Assembly: GCA_021307315.1 (NCBI GenBank)
Contig: JAJSPD010000084.1
Coordinates: 1 to 64,000, forward strand
Direction: 5' to 3'
From: Bisporella sp. PMI_857
Lineage: Eukaryota; Ascomycota; Leotiomycetes; Helotiales; Helotiaceae
Length of the DNA stretch: 64,000 bases
Below the pieces are notes generated by a model that searched no databases, was not told the DNA's origin, and saw nothing but the letters and a program-made list of their open reading frames with translations. A program made the position numbers and the translations under genes. How positions within the stretch are numbered: the first letter of the stretch is position 1; every line of letters begins with the position of its first letter. Below are positions 63,903-64,000 of the stretch, piece by piece.

Positions 63903-64000
63903 AACGGCTCGATTTGAGTTGGATGCTACACGGCCCTTTGCGGAGGATAAAAAGCTCAGCAGATACGTATATATACAGGCGAAGCTGCAAGATATCCCTC
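63903..64000. promoter_or_regulatory. upstream region of the DUF1275 gene
   Basis: The last 98 bases lie before the minus-strand gene. They include gtatatatacagg, a TATA-like stretch about 65 bp before the ATG. Confidence 0.4.

Noticed and set aside
1..64000. CRISPR array, tRNA or rRNA genes
   Set aside because: No regular spaced repeats and no tRNA-like B-box context were noticed. I could not run a covariance search, so small RNA genes could be missed.
1..64000. Giant Starship-type element
   Set aside because: No tyrosine-recombinase captain gene was recognised among the ORFs.

Overview
The window looks like a transposon-rich, gene-poor part of a filamentous ascomycete (Pezizomycotina) genome. 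The evidence is a HET-domain protein, spliced genes with short introns (40 to 65 nt, one with a CTAAC branch point), a SUR7/PalI-type membrane protein, NFX1-type and KDM4-like JmjC remnants, and a Tad1-type LINE. Stops that look like RIP (C-to-T or G-to-A turning Gln or Trp codons into stops) also fit. I cannot name the species; Leotiomycetes is a guess.

Layout. 1-10 kb: LTR and TIR-element ends, one solo LTR, an NFX1-type zinc-finger pseudogene (minus strand) and two related unrecognised gene fragments. 11.5-15.3 kb: a Ras-like GTPase with one intron and one frameshift, then two uncharacterised ORFs. 16.7-18.3 kb: a MULE remnant and a TIR element split by a solo LTR. 19.0-21.2 kb: an intact HET-domain gene. 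21.25-25.47 kb: a nested stack, namely a TIR element carrying a MITE and two solo LTRs, followed 65 bp later by a complete but mutated MULE (2,987 bp, 9-bp target duplication) that itself carries a solo LTR and a MITE. 27.8-28.8 kb: a SUR7-like gene. 30.4-33.3 kb: an intact hAT transposon with an open 771-aa transposase. 34.6-47.7 kb: an uncharacterised ORF with a 9-bp repeat, a Tc1/mariner pseudogene split by a solo LTR, a copia pol fragment, a beta-propeller-like pseudogene, two MULE remnants and several solo LTRs. 48.2-55.4 kb: an F-box-like gene and two convergent JmjC-type genes, all damaged. 55.5-62.5 kb: two minus-strand LINEs, one carrying ORF1 only and one nearly full length. 63.0-63.9 kb: an apparently intact DUF1275 membrane-protein gene.

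Reading it together: the host genes that look intact are the HET gene, the SUR7-like gene and the DUF1275 gene. Most other genes carry stops or frameshifts. Twelve solo LTRs with exact 5-bp target duplications sit here with no full-length LTR retrotransposon; only one internal copia fragment remains. The order of insertion can be read from the nesting. The best candidates for something new are the uniform set of short TG..CA elements, the convergent JmjC pair with non-canonical metal-binding residues, the Ras-like protein lacking the residues at positions 12 and 61, and the LINE copy that carries ORF1 only. I found no clear multi-gene system, biosynthetic cluster or CRISPR-like array.
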